The notes below the pieces were generated by a model. That model saw nothing but the letters and a program-made list of their open reading frames with translations. It was not told the DNA's origin and did no database searches. The position numbers and the translations under genes were made by a program. This document shows positions 16,715 to 25,517 of a DNA stretch of 64,000 nt, piece after piece (the first letter of the stretch is position 1; each line of letters starts with the position of its first letter). Origin of the DNA: Nitrospirota bacterium (lineage in GTDB: Bacteria > JACPQY01); assembly GCA_016180645.1 (NCBI GenBank), contig JACPAV010000016.1, positions 1 through 64,000 on the forward strand, given 5' to 3'.

Positions 16715-17158
16715 CTACTCGGCGACGACCCAGAACTTCAGCTTTGCCGTGACGTCCGTATGGAGCCGGACATCCGCGGAATACGCCCCAACGCTCTTTG
16801 CGGGCTCCCCGAGAAGAATCGCCTTTCGATCAACGGTTATGCCCGTTTTCTGAAGGGCTTCCTCAAGATCTTTGGATGTGATCGAGCCGAACAGTTTGCC
16901 CTGATCGCCCACCTTCACCTTGAGTTGGATTTCGGCCTGCTCGATCTGCTTGGCCAATTCCTGGACATCGCGCAGCATGCGCTTGGCCTTGGCCTCGGCA
17001 GTCTTCCGAAGGTGCTCCACCTGGCGGACGCTTCGCGTCGTGGCCAACACGGCCAATCCGCGCGGCAGGAGGAAATTGCGCGCGAACCCCATTCGCACTT
17101 TTACGATTTCGCCCGCGCGACCGACCTTTTCAACGTCCTTCTGGAGAATGACTTCCAT
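16715..17158 (-). CDS. rplI: 50S ribosomal protein L9
   Basis: 147 residues, normal length. The N-terminal globular domain is unmistakable: MEVILQKDVEKVGRAGEIVK then VRMGFARNFLLPRGLAVLAT. The long connecting helix (LRKTAEAKAKRMLRDVQELA) and C-terminal domain (KLFGSITSKDLEEAL) follow. It starts 9 bp after the DUF2232 stop, in the usual rpsR-rplI neighbourhood. Confidence 0.97.
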   Translation of the reverse strand: MEVILQKDVEKVGRAGEIVKVRMGFARNFLLPRGLAVLATTRSVRQVEHLRKTAEAKAKRMLRDVQELAKQIEQAEIQLKVKVGDQGKLFGSITSKDLEEALQKTGITVDRKAILLGEPAKSVGAYSADVRLHTDVTAKLKFWVVAE

Positions 17159-17167
17159 CTTGTACCC

Positions 17168-18208
17168 CTATTCAGTCCCGGGTTCTTCCGCCCGTTCCAA
17201 GCGCCGGAAATCGAACCATTGATCGAACAAGCCGACCAAAGCGACAGCCAGCGCCAAAACGTATTGGAACAGGATCAACAGGTATCCGAAGAATCGCAGA
17301 GCCCAGGGTATCTGCTTCTTCGCGAAATAGAATGTCACAACCGCCAGCCCTTGCGCAAAGAAAACCGCGCCTCCAAGGAGAATGCCGTTCCAGGCCGCGG
17401 TTTGAACGTCGTTTCGTTCCGAGAGAGTCAGCAGGCCGCAGGCGATGAAAATCCACACCAATGCCACGGGGGCTTTCCAGCCCGAAGGGGAGGCCGCGGC
17501 GAAATACGCCGCCTTGGGGAAGAGCAGCCGGCACGCGGCGAGATTCAACCAGACCGTCGCTGCCAAATTCATCACCAGGAGAGAGGGCCATACCCGTGCC
17601 GCGGTTCCCATCACCCAGTCGCGATGCGCCGCAAGCCACGGACTCCCCGACTGCGCGGCCTCGGGCAAGTTCAGGTCCGGCCGGAGATACGCCTCCAACC
17701 CTCGCATCAGATCGCCGGCGAGGGGGACCGCCCATTTCATGCCCACGATGCCTCGCAACGCAGCCCACGATAGGCCAAGCGCCAGCGCGGTGCCCAAGGC
17801 GGAGAGCGCCACCAACTTTGGCACTTCCATCTTCCGGGCGATTCCGAAGGCCGCCAAGAGGGCCACAAGTCCAAACAGACCGGCATAGGAGAGCGCCTCC
17901 GTCCATCCCCCCAGAATCGCCAGAACTCCGGAGACGGCGGCGACCACCACCGGAGCCAAGGACGACGGCGCGCCCTGGAGCATCATCACCACGATGGGGA
18001 AAGGAGAGAAGCAGGCCAGAGCCACACTCAGCGGGAAAGAGGTTCGAGGCAGGAGGTAGGCCGTGAGGAGCGTCAGCATCGCCGCCATGAACCCGGAGGC
18101 CAGATGAAACGGAAGGCCTCGGCGTGGAAGGGTTCGCGCCGATTCCATGGGACCGGGCGGATGCGCCTGCGGCGGCGCTCCGGCGGGATCGCTATCCGAA
18201 GAGGACAT
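17168..18208 (-). CDS. DUF2232 (YybS-like) integral membrane protein
   Basis: 346 residues with about eight hydrophobic segments (for example MAAMLTLLTAYLLP, VVVAAVSGVLAILGG, YAGLFGLVALLAAFG, FFGYLLILFQYVLALAVALV). The position between rpsR and rplI, and the sequence features FSPFPIVVMM and W-P-S-L-L-V-M-N near residue 210, are those of the DUF2232 family, whose function is not established. The ATG at 18208 overlaps the 3' end of rpsR by 17 bp; a start at the internal Met21 would remove the overlap. Confidence 0.8.
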   Translation of the reverse strand: MSSSDSDPAGAPPQAHPPGPMESARTLPRRGLPFHLASGFMAAMLTLLTAYLLPRTSFPLSVALACFSPFPIVVMMLQGAPSSLAPVVVAAVSGVLAILGGWTEALSYAGLFGLVALLAAFGIARKMEVPKLVALSALGTALALGLSWAALRGIVGMKWAVPLAGDLMRGLEAYLRPDLNLPEAAQSGSPWLAAHRDWVMGTAARVWPSLLVMNLAATVWLNLAACRLLFPKAAYFAAASPSGWKAPVALVWIFIACGLLTLSERNDVQTAAWNGILLGGAVFFAQGLAVVTFYFAKKQIPWALRFFGYLLILFQYVLALAVALVGLFDQWFDFRRLERAEEPGTE

Positions 18209-18452
18209 CCGGCGGGAGCTTCTTGCTGACGGTGTACGGAATCAAGGCCATCTTGCGCGCGCGTTTGACCGCTTCCTTCACCTTGCGCTGGTGCCAGGCG
18301 CATACTCGCGATTGCCGCGCGGAGTTGAGCTTGAATCTCTCCGTCACAAAATGCCGGAGCAGGGCTACATTCTTCCAGTCAATTTCCAATTGGAGGTCGG
18401 AACAGAACCGGCACCGGCGGATGTGCTTCCGGGGCATGCCTCGTGGTTTCAA
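18192..18452 (-). CDS. rpsR: 30S ribosomal protein S18
   Basis: 86 residues. Cys-containing N-terminus (KHIRRCRFCSDLQLEIDWKN), then LLRHFVTERFKL, SRVCAWHQRKVKEAVKRARK and MALIPY, the classic S18 core. The early CxxC plus a later Cys suggests the zinc-binding (C+) paralogue type. It overlaps the ssb stop by 4 bp (ATGA). Confidence 0.96.
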   Translation of the reverse strand: MKPRGMPRKHIRRCRFCSDLQLEIDWKNVALLRHFVTERFKLNSARQSRVCAWHQRKVKEAVKRARKMALIPYTVSKKLPPDVLFG

Positions 18453-18895
18453 AACGGTATGTCCTCCTCGGCAGGCGGGGCCTGCTCTTCAACTGGCGCC
18501 GGAGCGGTTGGAGCCGTTTCCAACCCCTCCCCGCCCGTGTCGATGGTTGTTTCGCCCTCGGCCCGGCCCTTGGCCGGCCCCATGAATTGGACGCGGTCGG
18601 CAACCACTTCGACCTTGGATCGCTTCTGGCCGTCCTTCTCCCACCGACGCTGCCGCAACCGACCTTCCACCAGGACGCTTCTTCCCTTGGTCAGGTAGTC
18701 CGCGCAGTTCTCGGCCTGTTTGCCGAAGACGACAACATCGAAAAAACTGGCTTCGTCCATAAACTGATCGTTCTTCTTGGTGCGATGATTCACTGCCACG
18801 CCCAAGGTGGCCACCGCCAATCCGCTGGGCGTGAACCGCAATTCGGGGGACCGGGTCAAGTTTCCGATGAGAATGACCTTGCTGTAGCTGGCCAC
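18449..18895 (-). CDS. ssb: Single-stranded DNA-binding protein
   Basis: 148 residues. The OB fold has typical motifs: YSKVILIGNLTRSPELRFTP, GLAVATLGVAVNHR, FFDVVVFGKQAENCADYLTK and VLVEGRLRQRRWE. A Pro/Ala/Glu-rich linker (residues 110-140) ends in the acidic tail EEDIPF, the conserved docking peptide for SSB-interacting proteins. It lies between rpsF (3-bp gap) and rpsR (4-bp overlap), the standard arrangement. Confidence 0.96.
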   Translation of the reverse strand: MASYSKVILIGNLTRSPELRFTPSGLAVATLGVAVNHRTKKNDQFMDEASFFDVVVFGKQAENCADYLTKGRSVLVEGRLRQRRWEKDGQKRSKVEVVADRVQFMGPAKGRAEGETTIDTGGEGLETAPTAPAPVEEQAPPAEEDIPF

Positions 18896-18898
18896 GGC

Positions 18899-19288
18899 CT
18901 ACGCCGGTTGAGGCTGGGAACGCTCTCCGGACGGGGCCGGGGCTGAGGGAGACCGTCTGAGACTGCCCGCCTGCTGCTTCGCCTTCCACTTTTTTTCGTC
19001 CAGGCGGATGGTCATGAACCTAAGAATGCCTTCAAAAAGCCGCAGTTCCTTGCGCACGTTCGCCAGGTCGATGGTTTCCATTTCGTGCGTGAGGAGGAGG
19101 TAGTAGCCTTTCTCCTTGTTCCGGATCGGATAGGCCAACTCGCGCAGGCCCCATCTGTCCTCCCGGACGATTCGGCCGCCCTCCACGCGCGTGAGCGCCT
19201 TGGAAATCCGTTGAGTCAATTGCTCCAGGGCGGACTCCGCCAAGCCGGGCTCAAAAATCAACATGGTTTCGTACAAACCTGCGCTCAC
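18899..19288 (-). CDS. rpsF: 30S ribosomal protein S6
   Basis: 129 residues. YETMLIFEPGLAESALEQL, then WGLRELAYPIRNKEKGYYLL and LRLFEGILRFMTIRLDE are the S6 core. A Pro/Ser-rich tail of about 30 residues extends the C-terminus. The annotated start is GTG at 19288. The putative promoter -10 ends only about 10 bp upstream, leaving almost no leader; an internal start nearer YETM is possible. First gene of the operon that leads to dnaB. Confidence 0.95.
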   Translation of the reverse strand: MSAGLYETMLIFEPGLAESALEQLTQRISKALTRVEGGRIVREDRWGLRELAYPIRNKEKGYYLLLTHEMETIDLANVRKELRLFEGILRFMTIRLDEKKWKAKQQAGSLRRSPSAPAPSGERSQPQPA

Positions 19289-19297
19289 GATCCCACA

Positions 19298-19326
19298 CGT
19301 GTAGCAGCTTCACTTCCGAGTGTCAA
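19298..19326 (-). promoter_or_regulatory. Candidate sigma-70 promoter of the rpsF-ssb-rpsR-rplI-dnaB operon
   Basis: Reading the minus strand: perfect -35 TTGACA (19326-19321), 17-bp spacer, -10 TACACG (19303-19298). The predicted start site falls at about 19291, within a few bases of the rpsF GTG. Confidence 0.5.
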
Positions 19327-19352
19327 GCCGGGGTTTTCGGCCGGGCCCCGAC

Positions 19353-20165
19353 TCAGGCAACGGGAACTTTCTTGCGTTCCCTTCCTTCTTTTGGCGGCGC
19401 GGGCTTCTGGTATTCGCCCCGTTCGAAATAGGATTTCAACCGGCCTCGGAGTTTGAAGAGGGCCGCTGTGCGGATCTGAGAGACCCGGCTCTCGGTCACT
19501 CCGAGCACCTCTCCCACCTCTTTCATGTTCAGATCTTCATAATAGTAGAGGGTGAGGACCATCCGCTCCTGCTTCGGTAGGTTCTCGATGGCTTCTCCCA
19601 GGAGGTCGCGGACTTCGGTCATGTGGAGTTCCGCAAGAGGGTCATTGACGGTCGGGTCCATCAGGGTCTCGAGGATGTCGCGATCGTCATCGGAGGCGGC
19701 CCGCAACGCCTGCAATTCTTCCAGGCTGATCAGGGAGACCCCCTGCGTGCGGCCGAGCATTTCGTAGAAATCCTCGAGGCTCATCTGGAGTTCTTTTGCC
19801 ACTTCCTCGTCCTCCGGCTGCCGGCCGAGCCGGTTCTCAAGCTCCGTGTAGACGTCTTCGAGTGCGCGAATGTCCTGTCGCATCGGCCGGCTGAGCCAGT
19901 CCTGCGAACGAAGCTCATCCAGAATCGCGCCACGCACGCGGAGGGCCGCGTAGTTCCGGAAGGGAACGCCTTTGGTCTGGTCGAACTTGTCCACCGCATC
20001 GATGAGTCCGAGCACTCCGGCGCTGGTCAGGTCGTCGGCGGAGACGTGCTGGGGGAGACGGGCCTTGAATCGGGCGACTTCATGCCGCACCAGCGGGAGG
20101 TGCTCATCGACGATTTTCTTCTTTTCGTCGGGGCTCTGTTGGGCGTAGGCTCGAGACGTGGTCAT
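19353..20165 (-). CDS. fliA: Flagellar RNA polymerase sigma-28 factor
   Basis: 270 residues. Region 2 (LPLVRHEVARFKARLP, LTSAGVLGLIDAVDKFDQTK, FRNYAALRVRGAILDELRSQDWL), region 3 (ALEDVYTELENRLGRQP) and region 4 (LTLYYYEDLNMKEVGEVLG, ESRVSQIRTAALFKLR) are those of FliA/WhiG factors, which transcribe late flagellar genes and are usually held inactive by FlgM. A basic tail of 20 residues is specific to this protein. Last gene of the leftward motility cluster, separated from flhF by 39 bp containing a small hairpin. Confidence 0.95.
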   Translation of the reverse strand: MTTSRAYAQQSPDEKKKIVDEHLPLVRHEVARFKARLPQHVSADDLTSAGVLGLIDAVDKFDQTKGVPFRNYAALRVRGAILDELRSQDWLSRPMRQDIRALEDVYTELENRLGRQPEDEEVAKELQMSLEDFYEMLGRTQGVSLISLEELQALRAASDDDRDILETLMDPTVNDPLAELHMTEVRDLLGEAIENLPKQERMVLTLYYYEDLNMKEVGEVLGVTESRVSQIRTAALFKLRGRLKSYFERGEYQKPAPPKEGRERKKVPVA

Positions 20166-20187
20166 CGGCCGCTCAGCGCGGGAGCGT

Positions 20188-20203
20188 CCCGCCGGAAGGC
20201 GGG
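20188..20203. repeat. CCCGCC hairpin between flhF and fliA
   Basis: Perfect dyad CCCGCC-GGAA-GGCGGG occupying the gap between flhF and fliA. Similar short GC-rich hairpins are frequent in this window and are probably REP-like; an effect on read-through into fliA is possible. Confidence 0.4.
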
Positions 20204-20204
20204 G

Positions 20205-21467
20205 CTACCGCCTCCCTTTGATGATCAGTTCCGCCAGCCGGTCCGAGGAGGCGACCTCGATGTCCTCCGGAACGCGCTGTCCCACGGTCAGGTACGCGAT
20301 GGGTTTCTTCGCGTACATCAGCACGTTGAAGATGTGCCCGAACGACGAGCATTCGTCCGCCTTCGTGAAGATGATCCGGTCGAATCGCACCTGGTCGAAC
20401 CGGCGGAGGATATCGAGCAGGTCCCGGTCGCGCGTCGGGCATGAAAGAACGAGATAATTCTCCGTATCCGGGCACACGGCCAGGAATTCGGACAGCCGCT
20501 TCATTTGGATCTCGTTGAACTGAGGCGTGCCCACTGTATCCAGGAAGATCACGTCATATCCGGAAAAGCTGTTCAGAAGCACGCGAAGCTCGTTCGGCTC
20601 GTACACCAGCTCGGCCGGTATCGGAATCTGGCTCACGGCCGAGATTGCTTTCGAGAAGAAGCGGACCTGCTCGAAGGCGCCCTTGCGCTCATCGATGGTG
20701 ATCATGGCGACCTTCTTCTTCTGGTGGATGGAAAATTCCGCGGCCAATTTCGCCACGGTGGTGGTCTTTCCCACGCCGGTGACGCCGACGATGGCGACGA
20801 TCTTGGTGCGCCCCTCCTCGAGGAAGATCGGGCCGGACGCCTGGATGAGATGGGCGAGCACCTTCTGAATGTAACCCTCGAGATAGGGGGCGTCGGATAG
20901 TTTGGCCGAAGGCACCTTCGAGTGGATTTCTTCAATGAGCTTGTTGGCCAGGCGCTCTTCGATTCCGCGCTCGATGAGCCGTTCGCACCATTCCATCAGG
21001 CGCGGCGGCAACTGAGGAACGCGGAGATTCTTCTGGTCTTTGATCAACGCCCGCAACATGGCCTTCACTTCGCCCACCTCCTCGGATCGTGGGGTGCCGG
21101 AATCCTGCCGGGAATGAAGCACCTTCTCGACCAAATCCTTGATCTCCTGAAGCCCATCCTGGATCGGTTGGATCAATTCCATGCTCTGGGCCACGGCATT
21201 GAGACGGTCCATCCCTTTCCATGGGGCGGGGTTTGGACCCGGAATGCCATCGCCGTCGATCTCTTCTTCCACGAGGCCCGGGGCGCCCGCCACGGCATCG
21301 TCGATTCCCGCGGTGATTTCCACAAAGGATCGACCCAGGATTCCAAAGGTCCCCTTCCCGCGCTTGACCGTGCGCATGCCGAGGATGACCGCGTCGCGGC
21401 CGAACTCCTCCCTCAGTTTCTTGATCGCGTCTTCCGTGTCGGGTCCGACGAACGTCTTGATTCTCAT
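20205..21467 (-). CDS. flhF: Flagellar biosynthesis SRP-type GTPase FlhF
   Basis: 420 residues. N-terminal basic domain (MRIKTFVGPDTEDAIKKLRE, ILGMRTVKRG), a linker, then the NG GTPase domain with G1 VAIVGVTGVGKTTTVAKLAA, the G3-like VIFLDTVGTPQFN, and RIIFTKADECSSFG (G4 TKAD). FlhF recruits early flagellar components to the pole and sets flagellar number and place. Its start overlaps flhA by 4 bp (ATGA). The usual partner flhG (a MinD-like ATPase) is not encoded between flhF and fliA. Confidence 0.95.
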   Translation of the reverse strand: MRIKTFVGPDTEDAIKKLREEFGRDAVILGMRTVKRGKGTFGILGRSFVEITAGIDDAVAGAPGLVEEEIDGDGIPGPNPAPWKGMDRLNAVAQSMELIQPIQDGLQEIKDLVEKVLHSRQDSGTPRSEEVGEVKAMLRALIKDQKNLRVPQLPPRLMEWCERLIERGIEERLANKLIEEIHSKVPSAKLSDAPYLEGYIQKVLAHLIQASGPIFLEEGRTKIVAIVGVTGVGKTTTVAKLAAEFSIHQKKKVAMITIDERKGAFEQVRFFSKAISAVSQIPIPAELVYEPNELRVLLNSFSGYDVIFLDTVGTPQFNEIQMKRLSEFLAVCPDTENYLVLSCPTRDRDLLDILRRFDQVRFDRIIFTKADECSSFGHIFNVLMYAKKPIAYLTVGQRVPEDIEVASSDRLAELIIKGRR

Positions 21468-23593
21468 GATGGAGCCCGCAGATCCGTCTTCTGAAGATCA
21501 TCCATCCGGATGGTGACAAGGTTCTCCAGTTTCACCTTGGGTTCGATTTCGCCGTAGGACAGCACCACGAGGTGGGGCATGAAGGGCTCCGTCAAATTCT
21601 TGAGATGGCGGCGGATGAGAGGGGCGACGAGTAGGACGGGGTGATATTCCGTCGACATGAGCTTCTCGACTTGTTTCTGCAGAACCAGGAGCAGCTTCTG
21701 CGCCACCTGCGGCTCGATGCTCATGGTCGACTGACCTTCCGCCCGCTGAATCGTGGCCGTCAGGTACTCCTCCAACTTCGGTTCCAGCGTGATCACTTTC
21801 AAGACCCCCTTCGTGGCAAACTGTTTGGAGATGACTCGTTTGAGCGCCTGCCGGACCCCTTCCGTGAGAGCGTATGGATCTTTGACGTTCGGATGGTCCC
21901 CCAGCGTTTCGATCACGGTCAGCAGGTCGCGAATGGAAATCTGTTCCCGAACGAGGTTCTGGAGGACTTTGTGGACATCGCCCAACGTTACCACCTTCGG
22001 GACAACCTCTTCAACCACCTTCGGGAACTTCTGCGCCAGATTGTCGAGCAGATTCTGGACTTCCTGGCGTCCCAATAGTTCATGCGCGTGCGCGCGAATG
22101 ACCTCGGTGAGGTGCGTGGCCACCACCGTCGGCACATCGACCACCATGTAGCCGGCCATGATGGCCTTTTCCTTTTGGTTCTCGTTGATCCAGTAGGCCG
22201 TCATGCCGAAGGCCGGATCCTTGGTCTTCGTGCCTTCGATCTCCCCTTTTACGCCCGGAGGCGCCATGGCCAGGAACGATTTGAGCTGGACCTGATCCCG
22301 CGCCACTTCGATTCCCTTCACCAAAATGGTGTATTCGTGCGGCTTGAGCTGGAGATTGTCGCGGATGTGCACCGGCGGGACGACGATGCCCATCTCAAGC
22401 GCGAATTGCCGTCGAATGCCCTTGATCCGGTCGAGCAACTCACCGTTCTGACCGGCATCCACGAGTGGGATGAGGCCGTATCCGACTTCGAGCTCGATCA
22501 TGTCGAGGGCCAGCAGTTTTTCGACTTTTTCCGGCCCTTCCGGCCTCGCGGCCTTTTTCTTCTCGTCGGCCTCCTTTGACAGAGTTCGACGATCCGTTTG
22601 GAAGGTGATGTAGGCCGAGAGGCCGGTCAGGGCACCCATGAGCACGAACGGAATGGTCGGCAGGCCGGGGATCGCCCCCGCAGTGAACAGAAACCCGGCG
22701 GCGATGCTGAGGGCGCGGGGATAGCTGAACATCTGTTTCGCGAGTTCCCCCGCCAGGTCCCTGGCCCCGACGGTTCGGGAGACGATCAAGCCGGACCCCA
22801 CGGAGATGAGGAACGAGGGAATGATGGCCACCAGCCCGTCCCCCACCGTCAGGATCGTGTAGGTCTGGAGGGCGAGCATGATGTCCATCCCCTTCATGAC
22901 GACCCCGATGATGAGGCCCGCGATGAGGTTCACCACGGTGATGATGGCTCCGGCCACCGCATCACCCCGGACAAACTTGCTGGCGCCGTCCATGGCGCCG
23001 TAGAAATCCGCTTCTTGCTGGATTTCCTTCCGCCGATCCTTGGCTTCCTGTTCGTTGATGAGTCCCGCGTTCAAGTCCGCGTCGATGGCCATCTGCTTGC
23101 CGGGCATGCTGTCCAAAGTGAATCGCGCGGCGACCTCCGCGATACGGCCCGAGCCCTTCGTGATGACCGCGAAGTTGATGACGTTGAGAATGATGAAGAT
23201 GACGATGCCGACGATGTAACTGCCCCCCACCACGTACTGGCCGAAGGCCATGATGACGGTCCCGGCCGCATCGAGTCCTTGATCGCCGTAAAGAAGGATT
23301 CGCCGCGTGGAGGCCACGTTCAGGGAGAGCCTGAACAGCGTCGTCATCAGGAGGAGCGTCGGGAAAACGGAGAACTCGAGCGGCTTGAACGTGTACATCG
23401 TCACGAGGAGGATCAGGAGGGCCGTGGTGATGTTGATCGTGAGGAGCACGTCCAGCACCGGAGCCGGGAGGGGAATCATGAGAACGCTGATGCTGCCGAC
23501 CACGAAGAGGGACAGGATGATGTCGGAATTCCGGGTGATCCACTTCGGAGTCATGATCCCGGGAAGGGACGGTGCGGGAACGGGGGTTGCCAT
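21464..23593 (-). CDS. flhA: Flagellar export gate protein FlhA
   Basis: 709 residues. N-terminal transmembrane region (about 8 TMs, residues 25-330) including the FHIPEP-type signature FSVFPTLLLMTTLFRLSLNV and LDSMPGKQMAIDADLNAGLI. The long cytoplasmic C-domain starts near residue 360 and binds chaperone-substrate complexes. FlhA forms the nonameric ring of the export gate and uses the proton motive force. It follows flhB by 61 bp and overlaps flhF. Confidence 0.97.
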   Translation of the reverse strand: MATPVPAPSLPGIMTPKWITRNSDIILSLFVVGSISVLMIPLPAPVLDVLLTINITTALLILLVTMYTFKPLEFSVFPTLLLMTTLFRLSLNVASTRRILLYGDQGLDAAGTVIMAFGQYVVGGSYIVGIVIFIILNVINFAVITKGSGRIAEVAARFTLDSMPGKQMAIDADLNAGLINEQEAKDRRKEIQQEADFYGAMDGASKFVRGDAVAGAIITVVNLIAGLIIGVVMKGMDIMLALQTYTILTVGDGLVAIIPSFLISVGSGLIVSRTVGARDLAGELAKQMFSYPRALSIAAGFLFTAGAIPGLPTIPFVLMGALTGLSAYITFQTDRRTLSKEADEKKKAARPEGPEKVEKLLALDMIELEVGYGLIPLVDAGQNGELLDRIKGIRRQFALEMGIVVPPVHIRDNLQLKPHEYTILVKGIEVARDQVQLKSFLAMAPPGVKGEIEGTKTKDPAFGMTAYWINENQKEKAIMAGYMVVDVPTVVATHLTEVIRAHAHELLGRQEVQNLLDNLAQKFPKVVEEVVPKVVTLGDVHKVLQNLVREQISIRDLLTVIETLGDHPNVKDPYALTEGVRQALKRVISKQFATKGVLKVITLEPKLEEYLTATIQRAEGQSTMSIEPQVAQKLLLVLQKQVEKLMSTEYHPVLLVAPLIRRHLKNLTEPFMPHLVVLSYGEIEPKVKLENLVTIRMDDLQKTDLRAPS

Positions 23594-23654
23594 TCCTTAC
23601 GCCGCCCCTCTCCGTTCTACTTCGGGGACAGCGAAATGAAAAACCATGAACATC

Positions 23655-24725
23655 TTACGCCGCCTTGTTTTTCATCCGGTAGATGTGCGCCAGAACTTGC
23701 GCCACGGCGGCAAAGACTTCCACGGGGATCTGGCCGCCGATATCCACCCGATCGTACAGTTCACGGGCGAGGTATTGGTCCACCCAGATGGGAACCCCGT
23801 TGGCCTTCGCGAGGTCCCGGATGCGCTCGGCGATCAGTCGCGCGCCCTTGGCCACGACCACCGGGGCCGTCATGGAACCTGAGTCATACTTGATGGCCAC
23901 CGCGAGAAAAATCGGATTCGTAATCACGACGTCGGCCTTGGGAACTTCCTGCATCATTCGTTTCATGGCCGCCTCGCGCTGTTTCTGACGCATCTTCGAT
24001 TTGACCTGCGGGTCACCTTCCCTCTGCTTGAATTCGTCCTTGACCTCCTCCTTGGTCATCTTGAGGCTCTGCTCGTGCTCCCATTTCTGGTAGGCGTAGT
24101 CCAGGATGGCGATCACGACCATGATCAGACCGATGTAGATGAACAACTTGGTGGCCACCTTCAAGATGTAGGCCGCGATCGCGGGAACGGACATGTCCGT
24201 GATGTAAGGAATGAGCTTCAGTTCCTTCTTCACCACCAGGTACGCGACGGCGCCGACGACGACCAGTTTCACCGAGGATTTCGCCAATTCCACAAATCCA
24301 TTCAGGGAGATGAGACGTTGGAGTCCCATCAGCGGATTGAGCTTCGCGAGGTTGGGCGTAAGCGACTCCGTGCTGAAGATGAAGCCTACCTGGGCGATGT
24401 TGCCGAGGACGCCGGCGATCAAGAGAACGATCAGGATGGGGGCGATGATCTTGGCGGAGATGGTCGCGATGCCGATGGCGTACGAGTAGAAACCTTGAAG
24501 GGTGAAATCCGGCTGGTGGAGGTGACTGAAGGTCTGCCCCATGAAGGCGCCCAATCCCTCGAACATCTTGGAGCCGAACCAATACAGCGCCAGAAGACTG
24601 GCGAAGAGTACAACGACATTGGAGATTTCCTTGCTCCGGGCCACCTGGCCCTGGCTCTGCGCCTCCGAGCGGCGTTTGGCGGTAGGGGCCTCCGTCTTGG
24701 ATGGATCTCGACCGAAAATCGGCAT
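23655..24725 (-). CDS. flhB: Flagellar export switch protein FlhB with atypical NPIF cleavage site
   Basis: 356 residues. Four TM helices (residues about 35-210), then the cytoplasmic domain with the linker KQREGDPQVKSKMRQKQREA. The autocleavage loop reads ADVVITNPIFLAVAIKYD: Asn270 and Pro271 are kept but the usual Thr-His (NPTH) is Ile-Phe. In model systems cleavage between Asn and Pro switches export from rod/hook to filament substrates, so this site may be cleaved poorly or in another way. The start lies 3 bp after the fliR stop. FlhB sits in the fliO-P-Q-R-flhB-A-F order. Confidence 0.95.
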   Translation of the reverse strand: MPIFGRDPSKTEAPTAKRRSEAQSQGQVARSKEISNVVVLFASLLALYWFGSKMFEGLGAFMGQTFSHLHQPDFTLQGFYSYAIGIATISAKIIAPILIVLLIAGVLGNIAQVGFIFSTESLTPNLAKLNPLMGLQRLISLNGFVELAKSSVKLVVVGAVAYLVVKKELKLIPYITDMSVPAIAAYILKVATKLFIYIGLIMVVIAILDYAYQKWEHEQSLKMTKEEVKDEFKQREGDPQVKSKMRQKQREAAMKRMMQEVPKADVVITNPIFLAVAIKYDSGSMTAPVVVAKGARLIAERIRDLAKANGVPIWVDQYLARELYDRVDIGGQIPVEVFAAVAQVLAHIYRMKNKAA

Positions 24726-24728
24726 CGG

Positions 24729-25511
24729 TTATTGCCCCATCAGCCGGAAGGCCATCGCCAAATTCCGTTCGATCGACGGCATGTTTTTCAAGATCATGAA
24801 GCTCACCACCGGAATCATCGCGCCGAGAGCGATGACACCCATCATCAGCTTGACGGGAATACCGACCATCAGGATGTTCATTTGCGGCACGGTGCGCGCC
24901 ACCAACGCCATGGCCACCTCTACCATCAGCAGAATTCCCATGACGGGCGCCGCAAGCTTGACTCCCAACACAAACAGATCGCCCGCCAGCGAAAACAGAT
25001 AGGAGATGATGCGCCCGCTGAAATGGGCGCTCATGAGCGGCACCAGGGTGAAACTTTTCGCAACGGTCCGAATGATCATGTGGTGACCGTCCACCAACAG
25101 GAACAACATGAAGGCAATGAGAATCTTGACCTGCGCCAGAATCGTGATTTGCCGCTCGCCCTGAGGATCCAAGATGTTGGCCATGCCGAACCCGATCTGG
25201 ACGCCCAGCCATTCGCCCGCCATTTCGACGGAGGCAAAGAAGAACTCGATGACCATGCCGACGGTCACGCCCACCAACAACTCCGAGCCCAGCCCGAGGA
25301 GGAGGTCGATCGGTCCCCCCAGAGGACGGATGCTCTCGGGATCGACCGTCGGAAAGATGAGAAAAGAGAGCACCAAGGACAGTCCGGTTTTTGCCAGGAG
25401 CGGAAGATTCCGGGCCCCCAGGATGGGCGCCACGAACATAATGCCGCTGATCCGGAACACCACCAGGGCAAACCGTTCAACCTGGGAGAGATCGACCGTG
25501 ATCAGATCCAT
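24729..25511 (-). CDS. fliR: Flagellar export protein FliR
   Basis: 260 residues, six hydrophobic segments, starting MDLITVDLSQVERFALVVFR. The conserved RISGIMFVAPILGARNLP and the GEWLGVQIGFGMANILDPQG segment mark FliR. With FliP and FliQ it forms the helical core of the export gate. It lies 6 bp after fliQ and 3 bp before flhB. Confidence 0.96.
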   Translation of the reverse strand: MDLITVDLSQVERFALVVFRISGIMFVAPILGARNLPLLAKTGLSLVLSFLIFPTVDPESIRPLGGPIDLLLGLGSELLVGVTVGMVIEFFFASVEMAGEWLGVQIGFGMANILDPQGERQITILAQVKILIAFMLFLLVDGHHMIIRTVAKSFTLVPLMSAHFSGRIISYLFSLAGDLFVLGVKLAAPVMGILLMVEVAMALVARTVPQMNILMVGIPVKLMMGVIALGAMIPVVSFMILKNMPSIERNLAMAFRLMGQ

Positions 25512-25517
25512 GTCCGC

